Assembly: GCA_050174775.1 (NCBI GenBank)
Contig: JBFXJP010000010.1
Span: forward strand, 9,418-73,417
Length of the DNA stretch: 64,000 bases
Reading direction: 5' to 3'
Source of the DNA: CAYPGJ01 sp050174775
GTDB taxonomy: Bacteria; Planctomycetota; Phycisphaerae; Phycisphaerales; UBA1924
The notes below the pieces were generated by a model that was given only the letters and a program-made list of their open reading frames with translations, had not been told where the DNA came from and ran no database searches. The position numbers and the translations under genes are program-made. Below, one piece after another: positions 49,122 to 57,731 of the stretch. The first letter of the stretch is position 1; every line of letters begins with the position of its first letter.

Positions 49122-51059
49122 TCACGGACACACCGCGCCGAACGCGCTCAGCACGATGTTCAGATCACGGAAATCCACGACCCCGTCCGCGTTCACGTCC
49201 CCCTCGAACCACGCCTCGCCCTGCCCGAACTCCGACAGCACGATGTTCAGGTCCTGGAAGTTCACGGCCCGGTCCTCGTTCGCGTCCCCAGCGCACGCCG
49301 ACTCCACCGTGCCGCCCACGATCTCACTCGCCTCCAGATTCCGATACTCCGGCCCCTCCTCCGAACCGTCGTAATCCGTCCGCGAACGAGACATGTGCAT
49401 GAACGGCCCCACCGACAACCCCGCCCACGCGGAATCCATCACCGGCGCCCACACCACCGTCGCGCCCGTCACCAGCCGATACTGCCGCACGGACCCGTCC
49501 CCGAACACCGACACGTCCCCCTCGATCCCGTAGTGCAGCCCCTTCGGCGCGAACGGCGCGTCGAACCCCGAGTGCAGCTGCCAAATCCCCGCGACCGGGC
49601 TCCGCGTCAGGCGAGACACCCGCACAGACCCGTCCCCCGCCACCAGCACCGACCCGTCCGCCGAGTGCACCGCCATGCTCGCCGCGCCCTGGATCGGCGG
49701 CAACGCCGTCGGCAACGCGTCCGACGGAGGCCCGCCGATGCTCAGCAGCCCGCGCGGCACGCGCACGATCCGGTTCGTCGCTCGCGAAAGCACGAACACC
49801 TCGTCCGTGCTGTCCGAATAGTCGATCGCGTCCGCCGAGTTCCCCGCGCCCACACCGCCCGACCCCAGCAGCGTCGGCGGGCTCACGCGGCAGTTGAACC
49901 GGCGCACCGTCGTGCCGTCCAGCACGTACAGCTCGTCGAACCGGCTCATCGTCATCTTCTTCGGGTTCGCCAGCGCCGACACCTGCGCAAACGTGTGATC
50001 GATCGGATCAACGCTGTACAGCCCCGCCGGATGCACGCTCCCGTCACCCAGCAGCAGCAGATGCACCGACCCGTCCCCCGCCGACTCGATGTCCAGGATC
50101 GGCCCGATCCCCGCCGGCAGCGGGATCGTCGACTCCTGCACACCCACCGCAGGCCTGAACGGCGTCGGCACGATCTTCTTCAATTCCACGCCCCCGTCCG
50201 CCGACGAACCCTGCGTCAGCCCGTAGCGCGGGAACACCGCGATGTACGAATCGATGAACCGCCGAATCCCGTCGTTCGCCCCCGTCATCATCTCGCTCAG
50301 CACCATCGGCGCCCCCAGCCGGATCACCCCCGTCGTCTGGATCGGCATCACCGTCGTCGCGAACGACGACTGCGACGAATTCGCGCCGTCACTCGCCGGG
50401 TCGCGATACTTGATCCGCTGCGTCGTCCCGTTGATGTCCACGCGGTTCAACGTCACCACGTGCCCCCCCGTCCGATCGATCAGGTTGTGGTAGTTCGGCG
50501 AGTTCGGGTTCGTCGACTGCGGCACATACCGCCCGTACGCGAACGCCACCAGCGCCCCGTCCACCCCGCGCAACCCCAGCCGCTTCGCTGTCACGTCGTG
50601 CCCCGCCCCCGCGCGACGGTAGACCACGTCGAACTGACCGCCCCCGATGATCGTGAACCACGTCACCGCCCCGCTCCCGAACCCGCCCGTCGTCCCGCCG
50701 GTCGCGCTCGTCCCCATCAGCGAGCCCATCAGCGAAATGTTCGATGTGGCCGCGTTGTAGATCGACGTCGAGTTGCTCTGCCAGTTCTGCGAGCCCGGCG
50801 GCAACGACGGATACCCGTGCGTCGCCGCGTATGCCGCGATGTTCACCGCCGCCGTCGGCGCGCAGTACATGTTCCCGTTGTTGGGCAGGCCGGGCCGCCC
50901 AGACGCCACGCTCCGACGCTGGTCGAGGTCAACCATCCCCGTGACCCGCCACGTGAACAGATTCGAATTGGTGTAAGACCAGTACACCGCGCCCTGCGCC
51001 GCGCCCGCCCACAACGACAACGCCGCAACTCCCGCGCACCCGACACTCGAACGTCCCAT
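49122..51059 (-). CDS. Exported C39-like protease / beta-propeller / dockerin-like protein
   Basis: A 645-residue secreted protein. A signal peptide ending GAAQGA precedes an N-terminal domain with Cys66 in MYCAPTAAVN, His200 in GGHVVTLNR and Asp220 in YRDPAS, the order and spacing of a C39-like papain-fold peptidase. Residues about 300-570 are propeller-like, with repeated GDGSV pentapeptides (SAGDGSVHLLLLGDGSVHP, VAGDGSVRV, FGDGSVRQ). The C-terminal dockerin-like pair is NFQDLNIVLSEFG / DFRDLNIVLSAFG with flanking Cys. The catalytic role is inferred; processing of other dockerin proteins is one possibility. Confidence 0.75.
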   Translation of the reverse strand: MGRSSVGCAGVAALSLWAGAAQGAVYWSYTNSNLFTWRVTGMVDLDQRRSVASGRPGLPNNGNMYCAPTAAVNIAAYAATHGYPSLPPGSQNWQSNSTSIYNAATSNISLMGSLMGTSATGGTTGGFGSGAVTWFTIIGGGQFDVVYRRAGAGHDVTAKRLGLRGVDGALVAFAYGRYVPQSTNPNSPNYHNLIDRTGGHVVTLNRVDINGTTQRIKYRDPASDGANSSQSSFATTVMPIQTTGVIRLGAPMVLSEMMTGANDGIRRFIDSYIAVFPRYGLTQGSSADGGVELKKIVPTPFRPAVGVQESTIPLPAGIGPILDIESAGDGSVHLLLLGDGSVHPAGLYSVDPIDHTFAQVSALANPKKMTMSRFDELYVLDGTTVRRFNCRVSPPTLLGSGGVGAGNSADAIDYSDSTDEVFVLSRATNRIVRVPRGLLSIGGPPSDALPTALPPIQGAASMAVHSADGSVLVAGDGSVRVSRLTRSPVAGIWQLHSGFDAPFAPKGLHYGIEGDVSVFGDGSVRQYRLVTGATVVWAPVMDSAWAGLSVGPFMHMSRSRTDYDGSEEGPEYRNLEASEIVGGTVESACAGDANEDRAVNFQDLNIVLSEFGQGEAWFEGDVNADGVVDFRDLNIVLSAFGAVCP

Positions 51060-51204
51060 GTTGTGCCGATCCTTTGCCTTCTCCCCGCACTCGCGCCGAC
51101 GCCTCGGCTCCGGCCGAGCGTCACGCCGCGGCAATCTACACGCCGCGGCGCTCGACCCCAAGAGAGAACCCCACGAAATCTCCGGCGCGCTCCCCCCTAT
51201 CCGT

Positions 51205-52752
51205 TCAACAGCTCACGCCGAACACCCCCAACACCGCGTTCAAATCCGCAAATCCCACCTCCCCGTCCCCGTCCACATCCCCCGCCAACCCAACACCCGC
51301 CTGCCCATACATCCCCAGCACCACGTTCAGGTCGGCAAAGTTCACAATCAGATCCCCCGTCGCGTCACCCGGGCACTCCTGCCGCTCGTACGCCCCCATG
51401 TCCACGCCCGCGCCCGGCGCGAGCACATCGTCCACTACTCGCGTGCGCCCCGCGAGATCAGCCGTGATCGCGCTCGACAGCGCGCCCGAATCTCCCGCAT
51501 CCGCGCAGGCCGAGTACGGCCGCAACCGAAAGTCACCGCCCGACGCGTTCACGAACCCCGGGTCCATCGCGATGTTCCCTACCCCAGGCGCGCCGCCCTC
51601 AACGTCGCAATGCGAGAACTCCAGGAAGAACGAGTTCACCTGCGGCTGCACGCCCTCATTCCCCCAAACCACGCAGTTCCGAAGCGCGAGCATCTTGTTC
51701 GCTCGGCTCTCGATCATCGTCCCGTTGAGAAACGACGCCGCTGCCGTCCCGACATTCCCGGTCAACGTGCAATTCACCAGGGTCGTCGTACTCGCTCCAT
51801 CATCGAACACCGCCGCGCCCGAGACCCCACAGTTCCCCGCGAACAGACCGTTCACGATCAGCACGTCCTCACACGCCGGCGTCATGAATCCGGCCCCGAA
51901 GTCCGCGACGTTACCGAGGAACCTGCACGACTCCACGACCACGTTCTGACCCGTGTGCGCCAGACCGCCCCCGCTGCTCGCCGTGTTGCCCACGAAATCG
52001 CAACGCACATACCGCGCGCTCGGCCGCTCCGCGAAGAACGCCATGAACATGTGCTCCGTGCCCCCGCCCGTCACCGCCGCGTTCCCCTCGAACACGCAGT
52101 CCTCGAACAACGGCACGATGTTCTCCGTGTGCACCGCCCCCCCCCGACTCGCGCGCGAATCCTCGAACCTGCACCCACGCGCCGTCAGCCTCGCCGCGGC
52201 CTCCAGCCCGCCCCCCTTCGGCGCCCTCGCCCGCAACGCCGCGCCGCGATCAAGCAGCCCGGTCCCCTCCTCCGATTCGCCGCCACGGAACGTCACTCCC
52301 TCCACCACGGCCTCGCCCAGAAACTTCAACGTCACCTGCGTCCCCAGGTCCAACGTCGCGATATGCAGCGAGTTGTCCGCCCGATTCACAAACCCCGGCG
52401 CATCATTCCCGTTCAGATCGCCCGACCACACCGTCGGGAACATCCCCGGATCACGCAGGTCCGGCGTCGCCGACGCCAACCCCGCATACCCACCGCGCAC
52501 CGCAACATCCGTCTTGAGCGTGAACGTCGCCTCGCGCAAACCGCCAGGGCCGGCCGGCTTGTACACGCCCTGCGCAATCCTGATCTCGTCACCCGCCTGC
52601 GCCGCGTTGAGCGCCTCGTGCGGGCTCCGAAACGCCGTGCTCCACGAAAGACCGTTCCCGCCCGCCGGCGCGCTCGCATCCACAAACCACGTCGCGCCGA
52701 ACGTCGAACCCGCACACACCGTCATCGCCACGATCGCCCTCAAACCGCTCAT
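51205..52752 (-). CDS. Exported right-handed beta-helix protein with dockerin-like C-terminus (paralogue 1)
   Basis: A 515-residue secreted protein. After a signal peptide (GLRAIVAMTVCAGSTFGA) comes WFVDASAPAGGNGLSW and a parallel beta-helix with repeating G-GA/C-F-GN coils (CRFEDSRASRGGAV, CVFEGNAAVTGGG, CRFLGNVADFGAG). A choice-of-anchor Q-like DMGAYE segment and the CPGD...NFADLNVVLGMYG / GFADLNAVLGVFG module end it. It is probably an adhesin or polysaccharide-binding/cleaving protein. The start is ATG 52750-52752, with GGAGGAG upstream, overlapping the preceding paralogue stop by ATGA. Confidence 0.85.
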   Translation of the reverse strand: MSGLRAIVAMTVCAGSTFGATWFVDASAPAGGNGLSWSTAFRSPHEALNAAQAGDEIRIAQGVYKPAGPGGLREATFTLKTDVAVRGGYAGLASATPDLRDPGMFPTVWSGDLNGNDAPGFVNRADNSLHIATLDLGTQVTLKFLGEAVVEGVTFRGGESEEGTGLLDRGAALRARAPKGGGLEAAARLTARGCRFEDSRASRGGAVHTENIVPLFEDCVFEGNAAVTGGGTEHMFMAFFAERPSARYVRCDFVGNTASSGGGLAHTGQNVVVESCRFLGNVADFGAGFMTPACEDVLIVNGLFAGNCGVSGAAVFDDGASTTTLVNCTLTGNVGTAAASFLNGTMIESRANKMLALRNCVVWGNEGVQPQVNSFFLEFSHCDVEGGAPGVGNIAMDPGFVNASGGDFRLRPYSACADAGDSGALSSAITADLAGRTRVVDDVLAPGAGVDMGAYERQECPGDATGDLIVNFADLNVVLGMYGQAGVGLAGDVDGDGEVGFADLNAVLGVFGVSC

Positions 52753-54350
52753 GGGCACACTCCTCCGAACGCGCTCAACACCTCGTTCAAATCCGCGAAA
52801 TTCACCACCCCGTCCCCCGTCACGTCCCCCGCAAACGCGCCGATCGCCCCGCTCTGCCCGAACTGCGATAGCACCACGTTCAGATCAGCAAAGTTCACCA
52901 CCAGATCGTCCGTCGCGTCCCCGGGGCATACCTGACGCTCCAACGCGCCCATGTCCACCGGAAACACCCCGTTCGGCGCCGACGCGGGATCATCCACGAA
53001 CCGCCCGCGCCCCGACCAGTCCCAGGGCGTCGGCTCGCTCGCGTTCCCGTTCGTGTTCAGATCAAACTCGTCCGACAGAACGAGCGCGTTCGATCCCGCG
53101 TCCACGCACGCCGAGGCGCGCCGCAACCGGTAGTCCCCGGCGCTCGCGTCCCTGAACAGCGGATCAGCGTCGATGTTCCCCACCCCAGGGAACCCGCCCT
53201 CGACGTTGCTGAACATCGCAACCGTCTGCCCGAGGTCCGTGATCGAGCCCGCAGGCGACGAGTTCCCCCACATCACGCAGTTCGACACCTCGGCGTCCAG
53301 CCCGAGGAACCGCACCGTCGACCCCGCGATCGACGTGAGCGACGCGCTGTTCTCCGTCATCGTGCAGTTCACCATCCGAAGCGTGCTCGTGAAATCGTCG
53401 AACCACACCGGACCCGACAGCCCCGAGTTCCCCTCGAACACGCAGTTCATCGCGCGCGCATGCACGTCCGACGCGCCCCCGGTGTACACGGCCGCGCCGC
53501 CCGCCCCCTCATTCCCCGTAAACGTGCACCCCGACAGCGACAACGTGTACGTCACGCCGAGGCACGTGATCCCCGCGCCCCCGAGCCCGTTCGCGCGATT
53601 CTCCTCAAACACGCACCCCACGAACTCGAAGCGGGAGTGCGACGTCTCCACCGTCTGATCGCCGAACCCGCCACCCATGCTGATCGCGCGATTGCCCCGG
53701 AACGTCGTCCCCGTCACGCGCACGCTCGCGCGCATCGTGCCCATCGCCGCGCCGAGCTTGCCCTGATTGTCCTCCAGCACGCAACCAACCATGCGCAACC
53801 GCCCGCTCTCCCCGAAGCCCGCGGCCGAACGCACGAACACCCCGCCCCCCCGATCATGCGACACGCTCGACGTAAACGGCCCGTCCGCCTGCCCGCCCAC
53901 GATCCGCACGCCGTCCAGCGTCGCATCCCCCGTCAACTCCGCAGCCGACACCACGTGGTGCGCGTTGTCCGCGCGATTGACGAACCCCGGCGCGTCATCC
54001 CCGTTCAAGTCCCCGCTCAGCGTCGTCACAAACACGCTCGGCGCCCGCGCATCCGGACTCACACCCCCCAACCCCGCATATCCCCCCTTCACCGTCACGC
54101 CCGTCTTCAGCGCGAACGTCGACTCGCGCGACGAGCCGGCCACGCCAGGCCTGTACACCCCCTGCGCCACCCGCACCTCATCCCCCGACTGCGCCGCACT
54201 CAACGCAGCGCCCAACGACGCAAATGCAGCATTCCACGACGACCCATCACCACCCACAGGTGCGATCGCATCGACGTACAGCACACCACTCACAGCAGCG
54301 CCACTGCAGAGCAACGCAACAAGCACGAGCACACCGAATCGATCTCGCAT
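52749..54350 (-). CDS. Exported right-handed beta-helix protein with dockerin-like C-terminus (paralogue 2)
   Basis: A 533-residue paralogue of the following gene with the same layout: signal peptide MRDRFGVLVLVALLCSGAAVSG, VLYVDAIAPVGGDGSSW, a parallel beta-helix (CVFEENRANGLGGAG, CTFTGNEGAGGAAV, CVFEGNSGLSG), a DMGALE end and CPGD...NFADLNVVLSQFG / NFADLNEVLSAFG ending GGVCP. Shared blocks such as SGDLNG(N/D)DAPGFVNRADN show tandem duplication with later divergence. ATG 54348-54350 has GAGGAGG 8 nt upstream. The ATGA overlap couples both genes. Confidence 0.86.
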   Translation of the reverse strand: MRDRFGVLVLVALLCSGAAVSGVLYVDAIAPVGGDGSSWNAAFASLGAALSAAQSGDEVRVAQGVYRPGVAGSSRESTFALKTGVTVKGGYAGLGGVSPDARAPSVFVTTLSGDLNGDDAPGFVNRADNAHHVVSAAELTGDATLDGVRIVGGQADGPFTSSVSHDRGGGVFVRSAAGFGESGRLRMVGCVLEDNQGKLGAAMGTMRASVRVTGTTFRGNRAISMGGGFGDQTVETSHSRFEFVGCVFEENRANGLGGAGITCLGVTYTLSLSGCTFTGNEGAGGAAVYTGGASDVHARAMNCVFEGNSGLSGPVWFDDFTSTLRMVNCTMTENSASLTSIAGSTVRFLGLDAEVSNCVMWGNSSPAGSITDLGQTVAMFSNVEGGFPGVGNIDADPLFRDASAGDYRLRRASACVDAGSNALVLSDEFDLNTNGNASEPTPWDWSGRGRFVDDPASAPNGVFPVDMGALERQVCPGDATDDLVVNFADLNVVLSQFGQSGAIGAFAGDVTGDGVVNFADLNEVLSAFGGVCP

Positions 54351-54463
54351 GGATGATCCTCCTCGCACGACAATGCGCCATACGCGCGCGGCCGAGCGAT
54401 CACATCCACCGATCCGCTCCCCAATTCACGCTTCCGAGGGAAGCCCCTCCCCTACCGCTCCCC

Positions 54464-55624
54464 TCACGCCGCCTCCACCGTCTCCGCCTCGGCCTCCGCC
54501 GCATCGAACGGCTTGCCCTCGATCGTCAGCCCCAGATGCGCCAGCGGTCCATGCGGCTTTCTCGCCTCCTCCTTCAGCCTCTTCGCGGCCCCCGGATTCG
54601 CATACCGATTGAACACCATCGCCTTCACCGTCCCCCACATCCCGCCGAACGACGTGAACGTGTGGTCCACCGCGCTGGCCTCGTACCCCGAGTGCACCAT
54701 GCACTGCTGGCACGCCTTGTTCCCGCTCGCGCGACCGTAGTTCTCCCACTTCGTCTCCCGCATCAGCTCCGCGAACGTCTCGGCGTATCCGTCCTGCAAC
54801 AGATAGCACGGCTTCTGCCAGCCGAACATGTTGAACGTCGGGTTCCCCCAGGGCGTGCACTCGTACTCGCGCTTGCCCATCAGGAACTCGAGAAACAACG
54901 GCGACTGGTTGAACTTCCAGTGCTTCTTCCGGTTCGACAGCGCCATCTCGAAGAAATTGTTCGTCCGGGCGCGCTCCTGCATGAATGACGCCTGGTCCGG
55001 CGCCTTGGGATACGCATACCCCGGCGACACCATCATCCCCTCGACCCCCAGCTCCATCGTCTCGTCGAAGAACTTCCGCACCGCGTTCGGGTCCGCCCCG
55101 TCGAACAACGTCGTGTTCGTCGTCACGCGGAAGCCCCGCTGCACCGCCAACCGGATCGCCTCCGTGGCGGTCTCGAACACACCGTCTCGGCACACCGCAA
55201 AGTCATGGTGCGCCCCGTGCCCGTCCAGGTGCACGCTGAAGGTCAGATATTTGCTGGGCTTGAACCACCCAGCCTCCAGCTTCTCCTTCAGCAGGATCGC
55301 GTTCGTGCACAGGTAGATGTACTTCCGGCGCGCGATCAGCCCCTCCACGATCTCCCGGATCTGCGGGTGCAGCAGCGGCTCACCACCCGGGATCGACACC
55401 ATCGGCGCCCCGCACTCATCCACGGCCTTGAAGCACTGTTCAGGCGTCAGGTTCTGCTTCAGGATGTGCGCCGGGTACTGGATCTTCCCGCACCCCGCGC
55501 ACGACAGATTGCAGCGGAACAACGGCTCGAGCATGAGCACCAGGGGGTACTTCCGATTCCCGCGCATCCGCTGCCCGAGAACGTACGACGCCACCGTCCA
55601 CATCTGCGAGAGGGGTACTCCCAT
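54464..55624 (-). CDS. hpnH: Adenosyl-hopene transferase HpnH (radical SAM)
   Basis: A 386-residue radical SAM enzyme that joins a 5'-deoxyadenosyl group to diploptene, the first step of hopanoid side-chain extension. The cluster motif has Cys38, Cys42 and Cys45 (FRCNLSCAGCGK), followed by SIPGGEPLLHPQI. The C-terminal part has the HpnH-type CTPWGNPTFNMFGWQKPCYLL and NKACQQCMVHSGYE. ATG 55622-55624 matches the family start; GAGGAG lies 11 nt upstream. hpnCDE lie 5 kb downstream on the same strand, so the hopanoid genes are dispersed but near. Confidence 0.92.
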   Translation of the reverse strand: MGVPLSQMWTVASYVLGQRMRGNRKYPLVLMLEPLFRCNLSCAGCGKIQYPAHILKQNLTPEQCFKAVDECGAPMVSIPGGEPLLHPQIREIVEGLIARRKYIYLCTNAILLKEKLEAGWFKPSKYLTFSVHLDGHGAHHDFAVCRDGVFETATEAIRLAVQRGFRVTTNTTLFDGADPNAVRKFFDETMELGVEGMMVSPGYAYPKAPDQASFMQERARTNNFFEMALSNRKKHWKFNQSPLFLEFLMGKREYECTPWGNPTFNMFGWQKPCYLLQDGYAETFAELMRETKWENYGRASGNKACQQCMVHSGYEASAVDHTFTSFGGMWGTVKAMVFNRYANPGAAKRLKEEARKPHGPLAHLGLTIEGKPFDAAEAEAETVEAA

Positions 55625-55836
55625 TCCGCCTGCGCTCCTCATCTGCCTGCCATGCGACCGTCGGAGAGACCACCCCGACTGCTGCGAAGCCCCCATCCTA
55701 CCCCATCACCCCCCCACTCTCCCCGAACCAGGCCCCGCCCCCGAGCGTTCCACCTCCACACGCACTCCCCGACGCAACGCGTACACTCCGATCGTTTCCC
55801 TGACAGGCACGGAATCGCCACAGGAGAAGCCCCCGT

Positions 55837-56487
55837 TTGCCGGAACGCACCGACGAACAACTCATCGGCGACTACCGAGCAGGCGATGCCGCGGCCTTCC
55901 GTCTCCTCATCGAACGACATCAGGACGCGCTCCTCCGCTTCCTCATCCGATTCCTCGGCAACCGCGCCCTCGCCGAAGACGCCTTCCAGGACGCCTTCCT
56001 CCAGGTCCACCTCTCCGCGGACGCCTTCGACGTCGAACGACGCTTCAAGCCCTGGCTCTTCACCATCGCGGCCAACAAGGCCCGAGACCTCCGACGACGC
56101 TCCGCACGCCGGCCCACCGTCGATCTCTCCGCGCCGATCGGTGGCGCCGATGACGACGGCGCGCGCACCTACATGGACCTCATGGCCGCCGACACCCATG
56201 GCGTCGGCGAGGGCATGGACGCGCGCGAACGCGACGCGGCCGTGCAACGCGCCGTCGACACCCTCCCCGACCACCTCCGTGAGATCCTCCTCCTTGCCTA
56301 TTTTCAACGGCTGCCGTACGCGGTCATGGCCGAGGCCCTCGATATCCCCCTCGGAACCGTGAAGTCCCGCCTGCACGCGGCCGTGGGCGCCTTCGCCAAA
56401 GCGTGGAAGGCACAGACCGAAAACCCCGATGAATCCGGCGAAATTCCGGGCGCCGACGACGGGGCGCGAACACGGACAAAGCGATGA
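55837..56487 (+). CDS. ECF RNA polymerase sigma factor (with membrane pilin-like partner)
   Basis: A 216-residue group 4 sigma factor. Region 2 reads LIGDYRAGDAAAFRLLIERHQ, then ALAEDAFQDAFLQVH and FKPWLFTIAANKARDLRRR. Region 4 reads LPDHLREILLLAYFQ, then ALDIPLGTVKSRLHAAVGAF. An approximately 25-residue polar tail follows. The start is TTG 55837, with AGGAG about 10 nt upstream; TACACT at 55783-55788 may be its -10 element. The next gene, 63 nt downstream, encodes the probable anti-sigma. Confidence 0.92.
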   Translation: MPERTDEQLIGDYRAGDAAAFRLLIERHQDALLRFLIRFLGNRALAEDAFQDAFLQVHLSADAFDVERRFKPWLFTIAANKARDLRRRSARRPTVDLSAPIGGADDDGARTYMDLMAADTHGVGEGMDARERDAAVQRAVDTLPDHLREILLLAYFQRLPYAVMAEALDIPLGTVKSRLHAAVGAFAKAWKAQTENPDESGEIPGADDGARTRTKR

Positions 56488-56550
56488 CGTACGAACCGGG
56501 CTGCCACAGCCACACGGATATGCGCTGACTCGGCGGGATCGACCATCGAC

Positions 56551-57723
56551 ATGACCAACCCGGCACGACACACGGACGGACTGAGCCAGAGCGACGCGCA
56601 AGCCCTCGACGCGCTCATCGACGCCGGTCTTGACCTCACCAAAGTCCCCGCACACCTTCAGGCCCGGGCGGGCGCCGTGGCCTCTCTCCTTTCCCGTCTC
56701 GATGTGGAGCGTGACCGCGCGAGCGACGCCACCCTCGTGGACGTGACGCTCGCCCGTACTGCCCGCGCCCCGCAGGGCGTGGATCAGGAAGCCCTCGACG
56801 CCCTGGCCGAGGCCGGCTGGGACCTCACCAGAGTCCCCCCGCCGCTCGCCGAGCGGGCCGCCGAACTCTCGGCCACGCTCGCGGCTCTCGACGATTCTGC
56901 GGATCTTGCCTTCTCCCCTGACGACAAGGCCGCGCTGGTCGAGGCCACGCTTTCGCGCGTCCAACAGGCCATCGAAACGGAGCAATCCCGCTGGGGGATC
57001 GACAGGGCGGACCGGTTCCGGGTCGGGTCATTCCGGCTCGCCGACCTCGTTTCCGTGGCGGCGGTGCTCATCCTGGGCTTGTTCGTGCTCTGGCCCACCG
57101 CGGCCCGCTGGCGCGACCAGGCCCGTCTGACGGCGTGCGCCTCGAACATGGCCAACTCGGCCGTGGGCTTCTCGCTGTACGCCCAGGACCACAAGGGCGC
57201 CCTTCCGATGGCCACCGCGGGCTATTCGGGCGGGTCGACGTGGTGGAACGTGGGCACGGCGGGGGAATCCCACTCGGCCAATCTCTTCTCCCTCGTGCGG
57301 GAGGGCTACGCCCCCCTGCACGACCTGACCTGCCCGGGCAACACGGACGCGGTCATCCACCTCAACACCAAGCAGTTCACGGACTGGCGCAACCCGCGGG
57401 AAGTCTCGTACTCGTACCAACTTCCGACTCCGGCCCTGAAGTGGGACGGGCCGGTGCGGCTCATCGTCCTGACCGACAAATCCCCGGTCGTGGACCGGGC
57501 CAGGCGGGGTGAGGCGATCGACCCGACGGCCCGATCGGTGAATCACCGGGGGGCGGGGCAGTGGGCGCTCCTGAACGACGGCTCGGCGTTATTCCTTGCC
57601 TCGCCGGTACTTCCGAACGGGGACAACATCTGGCTGCCGAAGTCCAGGCAGTACAACCCGCATCCCTCGCTTCAGGGGGTAGAGATCCCGGAGGCGGAGG
57701 ACGACGCGTTCGTGGCGCCTTGA
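56551..57723 (+). CDS. Probable membrane anti-sigma factor with pilin-like outer domain
   Basis: A 390-residue protein I recognise only in part. The N-terminal third has two similar units, ALDALIDAGLDLTKVPAHLQ and ALDALAEAGWDLTRVPPPLA, which probably bind sigma. One transmembrane helix (SFRLADLVSVAAVLILGLFVLW, about residues 158-179) follows. The outer part has the pilin-like order ACASNMANSAVGFSLYAQDHKGALP and a C-terminal NHRGAGQWALLNDGSALF, the H-X9-DG signature. It would hold the ECF sigma at the membrane and sense outside with a pilin-like domain; this role is inferred from gene order and topology. Confidence 0.7.
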   Translation: MTNPARHTDGLSQSDAQALDALIDAGLDLTKVPAHLQARAGAVASLLSRLDVERDRASDATLVDVTLARTARAPQGVDQEALDALAEAGWDLTRVPPPLAERAAELSATLAALDDSADLAFSPDDKAALVEATLSRVQQAIETEQSRWGIDRADRFRVGSFRLADLVSVAAVLILGLFVLWPTAARWRDQARLTACASNMANSAVGFSLYAQDHKGALPMATAGYSGGSTWWNVGTAGESHSANLFSLVREGYAPLHDLTCPGNTDAVIHLNTKQFTDWRNPREVSYSYQLPTPALKWDGPVRLIVLTDKSPVVDRARRGEAIDPTARSVNHRGAGQWALLNDGSALFLASPVLPNGDNIWLPKSRQYNPHPSLQGVEIPEAEDDAFVAP

Positions 57724-57731
57724 TGCCAAAA

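Noticed and set aside
49122..51059. Repeated GDGSV-coding segments as a DNA repeat array or CRISPR
   Set aside because: They are short protein-level repeats in frame inside a propeller, irregularly spaced, with no spacers and no cas genes.
46571..54350. Cellulosome-type complex
   Set aside because: No cohesin or scaffoldin is visible and the proteins are not plant-cell-wall hydrolases. The dockerin-like modules are the phylum-specific type, with unknown receptor.
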